Source of the DNA: an uncultured Eubacteriales bacterium | GTDB lineage: Bacteria > Bacillota > Clostridia > Christensenellales > Aristaeellaceae | Assembly (NCBI GenBank): GCA_902778995.1 | Contig: CACYZW010000055.1 | Location: 1-46,537, forward strand | DNA length: 46,537 bases | Reading direction: 5' to 3' | In this document: positions 1 to 8,337 of the stretch, in pieces | Numbering within the stretch: position 1 is the stretch's first letter | How the letters are laid out: each line of letters starts with the position of its first letter | Made by a program: the position numbers and the translations under genes | Notes under the pieces: generated by a model | Told to the model about the DNA's origin: nothing | Seen by the model: the letters and a program-made list of their open reading frames with translations, nothing else | The model's database searches: none

Positions 1-129
1 TTGGCGGTATTTCTTGCCTTTCTCTGCCGGAAAATCTCCACCCTCCACCTTGACAGCTTCCTTCCCGAAAATCTGTTACCGATGCTTGACGCCAATAGAG
101 CAATCGCCCCGCGCTGTCGTTGGGCAGGG

Positions 130-158
130 TTGATGTTTTTCCTGGGATATGCTATACT
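130..158 (+). promoter_or_regulatory. Promoter of the PIN-domain gene pair
   Basis: TTGATG (130-135) and TATACT (153-158) are separated by 17 bases, a near-consensus housekeeping promoter. Transcription would start near 165, shortly before the Shine-Dalgarno GGAGGA at 172-177. The first 129 bases hold no gene that I can support. Confidence 0.7.
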
Positions 159-185
159 GATCTGTACAGTTGGAGGATAACTAAG

Positions 186-635
186 ATGCGCGTGTATCTG
201 GATAATTGCTGTTATAATCGCCCATATGATGACCAGACGCAGCTCAGGATTTCTTTGGAGTCGCAGGCAAAGCTATATGTACAAGAATTGATCAAAGATG
301 GGAAATTGGAGTTGGCGGGCTCATATGTATTGATTTATGAAAATTCGAAGAACCGTTTTGAAGCAAAGCGGACAGCGATCACACGTTTTCTTGAGGACAA
401 TGTATCGATCTATATCGATAATTCCTATAGCACACAGGTGGAGGCCATTGCGAGCTCGATCCAACAAACAGGTGTCAAGGCTTTCGACGCATTGCATACC
501 GCATGCGCGATTATCGCTCAATGCGATTACTTCCTGACTACCGATGACAGATTGCTAAAATATCACACAGACAGAATTCAGATTGTGGATCCGACCGAAT
601 TCATTCGTCGATGCGGAGGTGAGTATGATGAATAG
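186..635 (+). CDS. PIN-domain protein, probable RNase toxin
   Basis: 149-residue protein that opens with MRVYLDNCC, the first strand of a PIN fold with its conserved acidic residue (D5). A C-terminal block reads AFDALHTACAI and then DYFLTTDDRLLK, matching the D-x-x-H/A and T-x-D-x-x acidic motifs of PIN nucleases. PIN proteins cleave RNA with Mg2+ or Mn2+ and are often toxins of type II modules. The start at 186 is chosen because GGAGGA (172-177) is correctly spaced and a promoter ends at 158; an upstream start at 120 would precede the promoter. Its stop overlaps the start of the next gene, so the two are translationally coupled. Base composition is clearly AT-richer than the rest of the window, which suggests transfer. 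The toxin role is inferred. Confidence 0.75.
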   Translation: MRVYLDNCCYNRPYDDQTQLRISLESQAKLYVQELIKDGKLELAGSYVLIYENSKNRFEAKRTAITRFLEDNVSIYIDNSYSTQVEAIASSIQQTGVKAFDALHTACAIIAQCDYFLTTDDRLLKYHTDRIQIVDPTEFIRRCGGEYDE

Positions 636-846
636 CACTGTGGAAATCTTGGATAAGGGTATCAATTGTCTTCTGGAAAATCTTGGAACGATGGAGACGG
701 AACGCTTCATCTCTGCCATCATTCGAGAACGCTTCGACTATACCCAATGGCGCAGAGCATCCTTTGGCGATCTGACCGTCGAAGAAATCAACCGGGCTGC
801 AGCGGAGCATGATCAGCATCGTCCGTTTCAAGGTGGGAAAATATGA
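625..846 (+). CDS. Small partner of the PIN protein, candidate antitoxin
   Basis: 73-residue protein starting MMNSTVEILDKG. The start ATG at 625 (or 628) lies inside the last codons of the PIN gene, 11 bases before its TAG end, with GGAGGTGAG just upstream. The chain looks helical, with a conserved-looking core FDYTQWRR and a C-terminal EEINRAAAEHD stretch. I recall similar small proteins next to PIN genes in Firmicutes but know of no assigned function. It has no visible DNA-binding motif such as AbrB or RHH, so if it is an antitoxin it would be of an unclassified kind. Codon use is AT-rich like its neighbour. Confidence 0.6.
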   Translation: MMNSTVEILDKGINCLLENLGTMETERFISAIIRERFDYTQWRRASFGDLTVEEINRAAAEHDQHRPFQGGKI

Positions 847-877
847 ATTGACACGGACGACGTATAAATATAGAAGA

Positions 878-907
878 CAACCAATAAGTATGCAACCAAT
901 AAGTATG
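878..907. repeat. Perfect 15-bp tandem duplication
   Basis: CAACCAATAAGTATG occurs at 878-892 and again at 893-907 with no mismatch. It sits between the PIN pair and the terminator hairpin at 910-954. It could be a slipped-strand duplication or two protein-binding repeats; nothing decides between these. Confidence 0.85.
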
Positions 908-909
908 AA

Positions 910-954
910 ACGCTTTAAGCACCCCGTTGCCGCGCAACGGGGTGCTTAAAGCGT
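910..954 (-). terminator. Long hairpin between convergent PIN pair and MATE gene
   Basis: A perfect 21-bp stem (910-930 with 934-954) closes on a 3-base loop. On the minus strand it follows the MATE stop by 4 bases and is trailed by GTTTCATACTT, only weakly T-rich. It probably stops transcription from both sides. Confidence 0.65.
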
Positions 955-958
955 GCTT

Positions 959-2341
959 CTATATGCCTTTGGCCTGATCCCCGCTTCGCGCCGCCATCTC
1001 TGCGTCCATCTCCCGGAAGGTACTCAGCTGCAGCGGTATCGCGGCGGCGAAGGTGACGACATCGGCCACGGGCTGGCTGATTTGCAGGCCGAGGAGGCCC
1101 AGGAGCCGGGGCAGGATCAGCACGGCGGGCACGAAGAATATCCCCTGCCGCGCCATCGCCAGGAAGGAGGCGCGCACCGATTTGCCGATGGTCTGCATCA
1201 TCATGTTGCTCAGCGTGATCCAGGCGGAGAGGGGGAAGGTCAGGCACTGGGCCCGCAGCGCCACCACGCCGATGGCCTTGACCTGTTCGTCGCCCCTGCG
1301 GAACATCTCCACCAGCGTGGGCGCGAAGGCAAAGGCGATCACCGCCGCGCAGCACAGGAAGATCGTGGCCGCCCGGACGCAGAACCAGAAGGCCGCCTTC
1401 ACCCGGTCGTACTTCTTCGCGCCGTAGCAGAAGCCGCACACCGGTTGAAAGCCCTGGCCGAAGCCGATCACGCAGCTGTTGGCAAACACCACCAGCCGCC
1501 CGACGATGCTCATGGCGGCGATAGCCGCGTCGCCGTAGACGCCCGCGCCATGGTTCAGGAAGATGGTGCCCACGCTGTTGAGCCCCTGCCGGCACAGCGA
1601 GGGCATGCCGCCGTTGACGATGGCCAGCAGGTATTTCCCGCTGGGCGTGAAGTTTTTCAGCCGAATGATGAGGTTGCCGCCCCTGCGCGTGCCCGCCAGC
1701 AGCAGGCAGAAGCTGACGAGCTGGCTGATGATCGTGGCCAGCGCCGCCCCCGCGATGCCCATGTGACAGGCGAAGATCAGCAGCGGATCCAGGGCGATGT
1801 TGATCACCGCGCCTGTGGCGATGCCGATCATGCTGTAGAAGGCGCTGCCCTGGAAGCGGAGCTGGTTGTTCAGCACCAGCGACGCCATCATCCACGGCGC
1901 GCCGATCAGTATGATGCGCATGTAGTCCATGGCGTAGGGCAGTATCGTTTCGGTGGAGCCTAGCAGACGCGCCAGCGGGCGGATAAAGGCGTTGCCTAGC
2001 GCGGCCAGTACCGCCCCGGTGATCAGCGCGCAAAAGAAGCCCATGGCGGCCATCCGCGCGGCGGAGTCGTCCTGCCCGGCCCCCAGTGCCCGTGAGATGA
2101 AGTTGCCCGAGCCGTGGCCGAAGAAGAAGGCGCAGGCCTGTATGATGGCCATTATCGGAAACACCACGCCCACTGCCGCCGAGGCGCTGGTGCCGATGCG
2201 TCCCACGAAGAAGGTGTCCGCCATGTTGTAAAAGGCGGTCACCAGCATGCTGATCATCGTCGGCACCGCCAGCCGCGTCACCAGGCCGGGGATGGGGGCG
2301 GTGGTCATTCGGGTGAATTTGTCGGTGGGCTTTTTGTACAT
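959..2341 (-). CDS. MATE-family efflux transporter
   Basis: 460-residue integral membrane protein of the multidrug and toxic compound extrusion family, which exports cationic drugs or metabolites using Na+ or H+ gradients. The opening PGLVTRLAVPTMISMLVTAFYN and the following NMADTFFVGRIG block are typical of the first helix and loop of MATE proteins. The half-repeat signature returns in the middle of the chain, and about 12 hydrophobic helices are visible. Length is normal for the family. The start at 2341 is preferred because AAGGAGCC precedes it on the minus strand; the longer frame to 2395 runs into an intergenic repeat. It lies downstream of polC on the same strand but is separated by a structured region, so it is probably transcribed separately. 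Substrate unknown. Confidence 0.9.
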   Translation of the reverse strand: MYKKPTDKFTRMTTAPIPGLVTRLAVPTMISMLVTAFYNMADTFFVGRIGTSASAAVGVVFPIMAIIQACAFFFGHGSGNFISRALGAGQDDSAARMAAMGFFCALITGAVLAALGNAFIRPLARLLGSTETILPYAMDYMRIILIGAPWMMASLVLNNQLRFQGSAFYSMIGIATGAVINIALDPLLIFACHMGIAGAALATIISQLVSFCLLLAGTRRGGNLIIRLKNFTPSGKYLLAIVNGGMPSLCRQGLNSVGTIFLNHGAGVYGDAAIAAMSIVGRLVVFANSCVIGFGQGFQPVCGFCYGAKKYDRVKAAFWFCVRAATIFLCCAAVIAFAFAPTLVEMFRRGDEQVKAIGVVALRAQCLTFPLSAWITLSNMMMQTIGKSVRASFLAMARQGIFFVPAVLILPRLLGLLGLQISQPVADVVTFAAAIPLQLSTFREMDAEMAARSGDQAKGI

Positions 2342-2670
2342 GGAAGGCTCCTTTGGCGGTGAGGAAAGACGGAACAGGGAACAGGCATAGGGCAACTTCT
2401 CAGTCGTCGGCTGCGTCGACGACAGATCCCCTTGAAAGGGGAGCCGAGGCTACCGTGCGAAAACAGTGGCTTGCCGGGGGGTACAGGGGGCGGAGCGCCC
2501 CTGCTTTCAATCGTTGCCAGCGACATGTGCGGTGGCAACGCGAGCTTTTTTGCGGCGGGAAGCCTGTCGACCAGAGCAAAAAAGGTTTCCTTACAGATTT
2601 GCCGCACGGAAATCGCTTGCGCTTTCAGGCAAATCTGAGGGGGTTGTATTGAAGGGGGACGCGTCCCCCT
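2342..2670. other. Structured intergenic region without a gene
   Basis: This stretch between the MATE gene and polC has no credible coding frame. It holds a short heptamer array (GGAACAG twice at 2371-2384), the two-hairpin repeat at 2481-2540, an inverted pair CAGATTTGCC and GGCAAATCTG near 2596-2640, and the long palindrome at 2649-2674. No clear MATE promoter was found. Confidence 0.6.
2481..2540 (+). repeat. Two-hairpin dispersed repeat, copy 1
   Basis: Hairpin 1 is CAGGGG (2484-2489) with CCCCTG (2498-2503). A linker containing TTCAATCGTT (2506-2515) leads into hairpin 2, CGTTGCC (2512-2518) with GGCAACG (2534-2540), around a loop containing GACATGTGCGG. The same arrangement with different but still pairing arms occurs at 46471-46537. 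Function unknown; the pattern suggests selection on folded RNA or cruciform DNA. Confidence 0.7.
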
Positions 2671-2674
2671 TCAA
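2649..2674. repeat. 26-base perfect palindrome containing the polC stop codon
   Basis: The two 13-base halves (2649-2661 and 2662-2674) are exact reverse complements around a central CG. The TGA stop of polC (2673-2671, minus strand) is inside it. The left flank GTATTGAAGGGGG resembles the first hairpin of the repeat at 46471, so it may be a partial member of that family. No T-run follows, so it is not a classical terminator. Confidence 0.75.
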
Positions 2675-5600
2675 ACAGTAAACTCGAACAGCGTCACCTG
2701 GCTGGTCTCAGGGATGCCGTTCAGGCAGCCGGCGAGGCGAAGCTGCTCTACCATGGACTTGTTCACCTTTCGGCGCACCATGTCGTCCTGGCTGATGAAG
2801 GGGCCGGCCTCGCGGGCGGCCACAAAGCCCTCCGCCGCCGCCTGGCCGATGCCGGGCAGGGAATTGATGGGGGGCACGATCTCGCCGTCGTCGTCGATGA
2901 AGAACTCCGAGGCCCGGGACTTGTATATGTCGATGGGCTTGATGTGGATGCCCCGCAGGTTCATCTCGATCAGGATTTCCAGTATGGTCATCTCGTCGTC
3001 CTTGGTGGCGGTGCGCTCCGACTTGTCCAGCGCCTTGATGTCGTCGATCATGCCCCGCAGGGCGTCCACGTCCCGGGTAGTCATGCGGGTGGCGTCGAAG
3101 CTCTCGGCGTTGCGGGCCAGGTAGCAGCAGTAGTAGGCCGCCGGATAGAACACCTTGAAATAGGCGATGCGCAGCGCCATGGTCACGTAGGCCACCGCGT
3201 GGCCCTTGGGGAACATGTACTTGATCTTCTTGCACGTGTCGATGTACCACTCGGGGCAGTTCGCCGCCCGCATGGCCTCCTCCATCTGGGGCGTCAGGCC
3301 CCGGCCCTTGCGCACGGCCTCCATGGTCTTGAAGGCCATGGACGCCTCCACGCCGCTGGCGATCAGCGCGTTCATGATGTCGTCGCGGGTGCAGAAGCAT
3401 TCCCGCAGGGGAATGCCCTGGCGCACCAGATCCTGGGCGTTGCCCAGCCAGACGTCCGTGCCGTGGGAGAGGCCGGAGATGCGCACCAGCTCCTCCATGG
3501 TGCTGGGTTTGGTCTCCTTCAGCATCCCTCGCACGAAGCTCGTGCCGAACTCCGGAACGCCCAGCGTGCCGCTCTCGGACACGCCCAGCGCCTCCGCCGT
3601 CAGCCCCAGCGCCTCGGGGCCGGTGAACAGGGAGATGATCTTGCCGAACACCTCCGGGTCGTGAAGGGGCACGTCCTGGGGCGCGATGCCTGTGATGTCC
3701 TGGAGCTTGCGCAGCATGGTGGGGTCGTCGTGGCCGAGCACATCCAGCTTCACCAGCACGTCGTGCATGCTGTTGAAGTCGAAGTGGGTGGTGATGGTGG
3801 GCGTGTTCTGGTCGTCTGCGGGGTGCTGAATCGGGGTGAACTGGTAGATTTCGTATTCCTTGGGCAGCACCACCATGCCCGCAGGGTGCTGGCCCGTGGT
3901 GCGCTTGACGCCGGTGATGCCCCGCGCCAGGCGCTCCATCTCGGCCTTCGGCAGTGTGATGCCCTTTTCCTCGCAGTATTTCAGCACATAGCCGTAGGCC
4001 GTCTTCTCGGCGATGGTGCCGATGGTGCCGGCCCGGAAGCAGTACTGCTTGCCGAAGAGCTCCTGGATGTAGCTGTGCGCCCGGGGCTGGTATTCGCCGG
4101 AGAAGTTCAGGTCGATGTCGGGCACCTTGTCGCCCTTGAAGCCCAGGAATACCTCGAAGGGGATGTTGAACCCGTCCTTGTTCATCATCGCGCCGCACTC
4201 GGGGCAAACCTTGGGCGGCAGGTCCAGCCCGGTGGTGTAGCGGGGGTCGGGATCGAATTCGGTGTGGCGGCACTTGGGACAGGCGTAATGGGGCGGCAGG
4301 GCGTTGACCTCGGTGATGCCCGACAGGAACGCCACCAGCGACGAACCCACGGAACCCCGGCTGCCCACGATGTAGCCATCGGACAGGCTCTTGGCCACCA
4401 GCTTCACCGCGATCATGTACAGCGTGGAGAAGCCATAGCCGATGATGGCCCCCAGCTCCTTGTCGATGCGCTTCTGCACGATTTCGGGCAGCGGGTCGCC
4501 GTAGAGGGCATGGGCCTTGTCGTTCACCAGCTGGCGCAGCTCGCCCTCGGCCTCGGGCCAGAAGGGCTGGAAGGTCTCCTTGCCCTCGGGATGGGGGATG
4601 AATATCTTCACGTCGCCGATTTGATCGGCGATGGCGTTGGGATTCGCGATCACGACCTCCCGGGCCTTCTCCCGGCCCAGGTAGCCGAATTCCTCCAGCA
4701 TCTCGTTGGTGGTATGGAAGTACAGCGGGGGCTGTTCGTCCGCGTCCCTGTAGCCCTCCTTGGTGAGCAGTATGGCCCGGTAGACGCTGTCGGTGGGGTT
4801 CAGAAAGTGCACGTCGCCTGTGGCGCACACGGGCTTGCCCAGCGCGTCGCCCAGGGCCACGATTTTTCGGTTCAGATCCCGAAGGCCCTCGTCGTCCGCA
4901 ACGACGCCCTCCCGCTTCAGGAAGGCGTTGTTGCCGATGGGCTGTATCTCCAGGTAGTCGTAGAAGGACGCGATGCGCTTCAGGGTCGCCTCGTCCCGGT
5001 CGTCCAGCACCGCCTGGAACAGCTCGCCGGCCTCGCAGGCGCTGCCCACGATCAGCCCCTCCCGATACTTGGCGATCAGGCTGCGTGGAATGCGGGGGCG
5101 GCGGTGAAAGTAATTCAGGTGTCCCTCGCTCACCAGGCGGTAAAGGTTAGTCATGCCCGTCTGGGAGGCGGCCAGCAGTATGATGTGGTAGCTCTGCTTG
5201 GCCGCGTCGGTGGGATAGCAGGTGTTCAGCTGGCCCAGCTGGGTGATGCCCTTCTGGGCGCGCACCTCCGCCAGCACCTTCATCAGCATCAGCCCCGTGG
5301 CCCGGGCGTCGTGCACGGCCCGGTGGGCGTTGAGCAGCGATATGCCCAGCTGCTTGCACATGGCGCCCAGTTTGTGGGTCTTGAGCTGGGGGTACTGATT
5401 GCGCACCAGGGCCAGCGTGTCCAGCACGGCGAAGCGATAGGGCAGGTTCGCCTGTTTGAAGGCCCGGCGGAAAAAGGCCGTGTCGAATGCGGCGTTGTGG
5501 GCCACCAGCACGGCGCCCTCGCAGAATCTGGCGAATTCGGGCATGACGTCCATCAGCGTCCGCCTGTCCCGCAGCATTGCGGTGGTGATGCCGGTGATCT

Positions 5601-6996
5601 CCACCACCCTGTCGGGCACCGGGCGGCCGGGGTTGATCAGCTCGCTGAATTCGGCGACCTCCTCGCCGTTTTCGATGCGCACCGCGCCGATCTCGATGAT
5701 CTCATCGGTGCGGGTGTTCAGCCCGGTGGTCTCCACGTCCAGCACCACGAAGGCCGTGCCGTCCAGGGGGATGTCCCCGGCGTTTTCCACGATGGCCGCG
5801 TCGTCGTCGATCAGATAGCCCTCGCAGCCGGGGATCAGCTTGACGTTGTTCTTCTTTGCCGCGCCGAAGGCTTCCGGGAAGGCCTGCACCACGCCGTGGT
5901 CGGTGATGGCGATGGCCTTGTGCCCCCATGCCGCCGCCTGCTTGATCAGGTCGGTGGCCGAGGCGCAGGCGTCCATCGTGCTGTAGTTGGTGTGCAGGTG
6001 CAGCTCCACCCGCTTTTCGGCGCTGGTGTCCTCCCGCACGGGCTTGGTCGCCTCCACGATGTTGTCCACCATCAGCACCATCTGGCTGGAAAAGCTGTCG
6101 AAGCTGTATTTGCCCTGCACCTTGGCCCACTTGCCCGGCTTCAATGCCGCCGAGATGGTTTCGGCCTGGGCCTGCACGCTGACGGCGTTTTCCCGGCTGC
6201 GGCGGGCGCTGAGGAACAGCTTGCAGTTTACGGAGCCGGTATAGTCGGTCATGGCGAAGGTGACGATCTTGGTCTCGCCGTTCTTGGCGTCCTTGATGTC
6301 CAGGCTGACGATCTCGCCCTTTACAGCGCAGCGGCCCACGTCCTCGGTGATTTCTCCCATGGGGACGACGGGATCGTGGATCATGCGGCCGTACAGGGCT
6401 TCGCTGGGGGCGGCCTTCTTCGCGGCCTGGGGCTGGGCGATGGCGGCGGTGGCCGCGATCAGCTCGGCCTCCCGGGCCCGGGCCTCGGCGATCTGGCGGA
6501 TGCGCCGCTCCTCGTCTCCGGCGACCTCCACCCGCACGCGGGCCTGTATGCCGAACAGGTCGTTCAGCTTGTCGGCCAGTATGGCGTCCACCCTGCGGGC
6601 TTTCAGGAAGTCCGCGCCCTCCTTGCTGGACACCCGCACCGTCAGGATGCCGTCCTCCAGCGTCCAGCCCTTGCCGCTCCAGTCGATGAAGGGCATGCAG
6701 CCGGGACTCTCGTGGCGCACCAGCGACTGCATCAGCCCGCTGGCCACGGAGATGTCCTCCAGGACCCGCTCCCGCAGGGCGGGGTATTCCAGCTGCACCT
6801 TCACGCCCACGGCGGGGAAGGCCGCGGCGATGCGGCGGCTGGCGCACTCAAACTGGGCGTCGTTGAGGATGCGGTCGCAGCGCAGCCGCACCCTCATCGC
6901 GCCGGTCTTTTTCGATATGCTCACCCTTGAAAGCTCCAGCGCCTCCGCCAGCGCCGGATCCTCCTGGGCGATCAGGTTTTTCCAGAGTTCAGACAT
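2671..6996 (-). CDS. polC: DNA polymerase III alpha subunit, PolC type
   Basis: 1441-residue replicative polymerase of low-GC-type Gram-positive bacteria, acting at the fork with the sliding clamp. Order of domains: N-terminal region with OB fold (about 1-325); PHP domain beginning ELHLHTNYSTMDA (about 328); inserted DEDD 3'-5' proofreading exonuclease with DVETTGLNTRTDEIIEIG (about 418), HNAAFDTAFF and HRAVHDA; then the PolC palm, thumb and fingers, with a zinc-binding CPKCRHTEFD...CPECG segment and the catalytic DIDLNFSGEYQ stretch. All key motifs are intact and the length is typical. The start at 6996 is chosen because AAAGG precedes it and the -10 box of its promoter (7043-7048) covers the upstream alternative ATG at 7044. 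It carries its own promoter rather than following ispG directly. Confidence 0.98.
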   Translation of the reverse strand: MSELWKNLIAQEDPALAEALELSRVSISKKTGAMRVRLRCDRILNDAQFECASRRIAAAFPAVGVKVQLEYPALRERVLEDISVASGLMQSLVRHESPGCMPFIDWSGKGWTLEDGILTVRVSSKEGADFLKARRVDAILADKLNDLFGIQARVRVEVAGDEERRIRQIAEARAREAELIAATAAIAQPQAAKKAAPSEALYGRMIHDPVVPMGEITEDVGRCAVKGEIVSLDIKDAKNGETKIVTFAMTDYTGSVNCKLFLSARRSRENAVSVQAQAETISAALKPGKWAKVQGKYSFDSFSSQMVLMVDNIVEATKPVREDTSAEKRVELHLHTNYSTMDACASATDLIKQAAAWGHKAIAITDHGVVQAFPEAFGAAKKNNVKLIPGCEGYLIDDDAAIVENAGDIPLDGTAFVVLDVETTGLNTRTDEIIEIGAVRIENGEEVAEFSELINPGRPVPDRVVEITGITTAMLRDRRTLMDVMPEFARFCEGAVLVAHNAAFDTAFFRRAFKQANLPYRFAVLDTLALVRNQYPQLKTHKLGAMCKQLGISLLNAHRAVHDARATGLMLMKVLAEVRAQKGITQLGQLNTCYPTDAAKQSYHIILLAASQTGMTNLYRLVSEGHLNYFHRRPRIPRSLIAKYREGLIVGSACEAGELFQAVLDDRDEATLKRIASFYDYLEIQPIGNNAFLKREGVVADDEGLRDLNRKIVALGDALGKPVCATGDVHFLNPTDSVYRAILLTKEGYRDADEQPPLYFHTTNEMLEEFGYLGREKAREVVIANPNAIADQIGDVKIFIPHPEGKETFQPFWPEAEGELRQLVNDKAHALYGDPLPEIVQKRIDKELGAIIGYGFSTLYMIAVKLVAKSLSDGYIVGSRGSVGSSLVAFLSGITEVNALPPHYACPKCRHTEFDPDPRYTTGLDLPPKVCPECGAMMNKDGFNIPFEVFLGFKGDKVPDIDLNFSGEYQPRAHSYIQELFGKQYCFRAGTIGTIAEKTAYGYVLKYCEEKGITLPKAEMERLARGITGVKRTTGQHPAGMVVLPKEYEIYQFTPIQHPADDQNTPTITTHFDFNSMHDVLVKLDVLGHDDPTMLRKLQDITGIAPQDVPLHDPEVFGKIISLFTGPEALGLTAEALGVSESGTLGVPEFGTSFVRGMLKETKPSTMEELVRISGLSHGTDVWLGNAQDLVRQGIPLRECFCTRDDIMNALIASGVEASMAFKTMEAVRKGRGLTPQMEEAMRAANCPEWYIDTCKKIKYMFPKGHAVAYVTMALRIAYFKVFYPAAYYCCYLARNAESFDATRMTTRDVDALRGMIDDIKALDKSERTATKDDEMTILEILIEMNLRGIHIKPIDIYKSRASEFFIDDDGEIVPPINSLPGIGQAAAEGFVAAREAGPFISQDDMVRRKVNKSMVEQLRLAGCLNGIPETSQVTLFEFTV

Positions 6997-7042
6997 GGCT
7001 TGCCTTTCAGGAGTGTAGATTTGGATATTGGGCCACGCATCC

Positions 7043-7072
7043 ATTTTAGCCCCGCTTTTGTCTCGCTGTCAA
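7043..7072 (-). promoter_or_regulatory. polC promoter
   Basis: On the minus strand TTGACA (7072-7067) and TAAAAT (7048-7043) are 18 bases apart. It is back to back with the promoter of the gene at 7140; the two -35 boxes are only 3 bases apart, so the two transcripts may compete for polymerase. Confidence 0.8.
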
Positions 7073-7075
7073 GGG

Positions 7076-7105
7076 TTTACAAGATAACTGCCGGTATAGT
7101 ATAAT
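7076..7105 (+). promoter_or_regulatory. Promoter of the membrane protein gene at 7140
   Basis: TTTACA (7076-7081) and TATAAT (7100-7105) with 18 bases between. Initiation near 7112 excludes a GTG start at 7110 and favours the ATG at 7140. Confidence 0.75.
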
Positions 7106-7139
7106 ATCCGTGGAAATACCGTGGAAAGGCGACGACGAT

Positions 7140-8318
7140 ATGAGCGAGGAGAAGGGCAGGGCGCGCAAGGGCTTCGCAAAGCTGTACGAACACGGCCACC
7201 ACGACGACATACGCTACCGGGGGCCGCTGTCCTATCAGTCGTTCCAGATGTTGGGCTGGCTTTGCATCGTGGCGGCGACCGCCGCGATGATGATCAATCT
7301 GGGTATTCGGATCAATCCCGACCTGAAGAGCCGGCTGAGCCGGTCGGGCAATCTCATGGAGACGTTTGCCGACCTGGCGCTGCCCCTGCTGCTGATCGCC
7401 AACTTCGCCAGGATACTGGGCAATTCCGAGGGCTACGGGCAGCAGCTGCTGGGCAACGGTCTGGCCATGCTGGGCGTGTTCGCGGCGTTTAATGTGACCT
7501 TCTACCACTTTTTCGTCGGGTCGTTGAAGTTGGTCAGCGCCAAACCCGGCGAGGTCATGCCCCTCGTGATGGAGACGTTCCATAACGCGAACGGATTTGG
7601 CTTCACGGCCTTCAACCTGTTCGTCGACCTGTTCCTGTGCACGCTGTTCATGTTCTTCCTGAACCATCGCCCCAGGCGGGTCTTTATCGGGAAATGGTTG
7701 ATCGCGTTCAGGCTGTTCGCGGTCCTGCCCGTGGGCTATGAAATCGCGAGCATACTGCTCAGGGCCGCGAGCGCTACCGGCAGTATCAGGCTGCCGGTCT
7801 GGTCGTTCCCGCTGCTGACGGTGAAACCGCCCATCGCCTTTATCGTGTTCATGCTGATGGCCCTGTTCATCAAGATACGCGAATGGCGCTATTGCAGGAA
7901 CGGCAATACCCACGCGGATTACGAGGCGTTTCTGCAAACCAGCCGGAACTCCCTGCACTTTTCCATGTTCATGGCCTTCCTGCTGGCCATCGCCGGAATC
8001 GTCGATTTTTGCCTGCTGCTCTATGTGATGGACGCCTCCAGGGTCGCAAACACCATGACGTTTGCCGCCGCAGCGGGGATCGGCGAATCAACGCCCCTGT
8101 TATTCGTCGCGCCGCTGATGCTGCTGCTGTCCTATACGCGCAAGCCAAGGCTGAAGGACATCGACATGCTGATTCCCATCGCGGGCCTCGCGCTGGCGCT
8201 GATCGTCGTGCTTCAGGGCGGCTACCAGATACTGGCCGTCTCGAAGGTTCCTCCCATCGATTTCCAGGCGATCAAGGCGTTGTTCCAGGAATTGACCCTG
8301 CTCATGACGATGCGATGA
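7140..8318 (+). CDS. Multi-pass membrane protein of unknown function
   Basis: 392 residues. After a charged cytosolic N-terminus (MSEEKGRARKGF) there are about 8-9 hydrophobic helices, the first FQMLGWLCIVAATAAMMINL and the last IAGLALALIVVLQGGYQIL. I recognise no catalytic or transport motif. GGAAAGG at 7122-7128 supports the start. It is followed 19 bases later by a second membrane gene and then by a K+-channel pore, so all three may form one unit serving an ion-transport or membrane-potential role; that is inference from neighbourhood only. Confidence 0.7.
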   Translation: MSEEKGRARKGFAKLYEHGHHDDIRYRGPLSYQSFQMLGWLCIVAATAAMMINLGIRINPDLKSRLSRSGNLMETFADLALPLLLIANFARILGNSEGYGQQLLGNGLAMLGVFAAFNVTFYHFFVGSLKLVSAKPGEVMPLVMETFHNANGFGFTAFNLFVDLFLCTLFMFFLNHRPRRVFIGKWLIAFRLFAVLPVGYEIASILLRAASATGSIRLPVWSFPLLTVKPPIAFIVFMLMALFIKIREWRYCRNGNTHADYEAFLQTSRNSLHFSMFMAFLLAIAGIVDFCLLLYVMDASRVANTMTFAAAAGIGESTPLLFVAPLMLLLSYTRKPRLKDIDMLIPIAGLALALIVVLQGGYQILAVSKVPPIDFQAIKALFQELTLLMTMR

Positions 8319-8337
8319 CCACCGGGGGAGGGGACGG

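Noticed and set aside
1-180. A frame open from the left edge of the window to TAA at 178-180, with a hydrophobic end.
   Set aside because: It has no visible start, contains the promoter of the PIN gene and resembles no protein I know. Sixty codons without a stop can occur by chance. A real gene end entering the window cannot be excluded.
2944-6930. A 1328-codon open frame antisense to polC.
   Set aside because: It mirrors the codon pattern of a GC-rich gene on the other strand, has no domain and no ribosome site, and consists of low-complexity His/Gly/Leu/Val-rich sequence.
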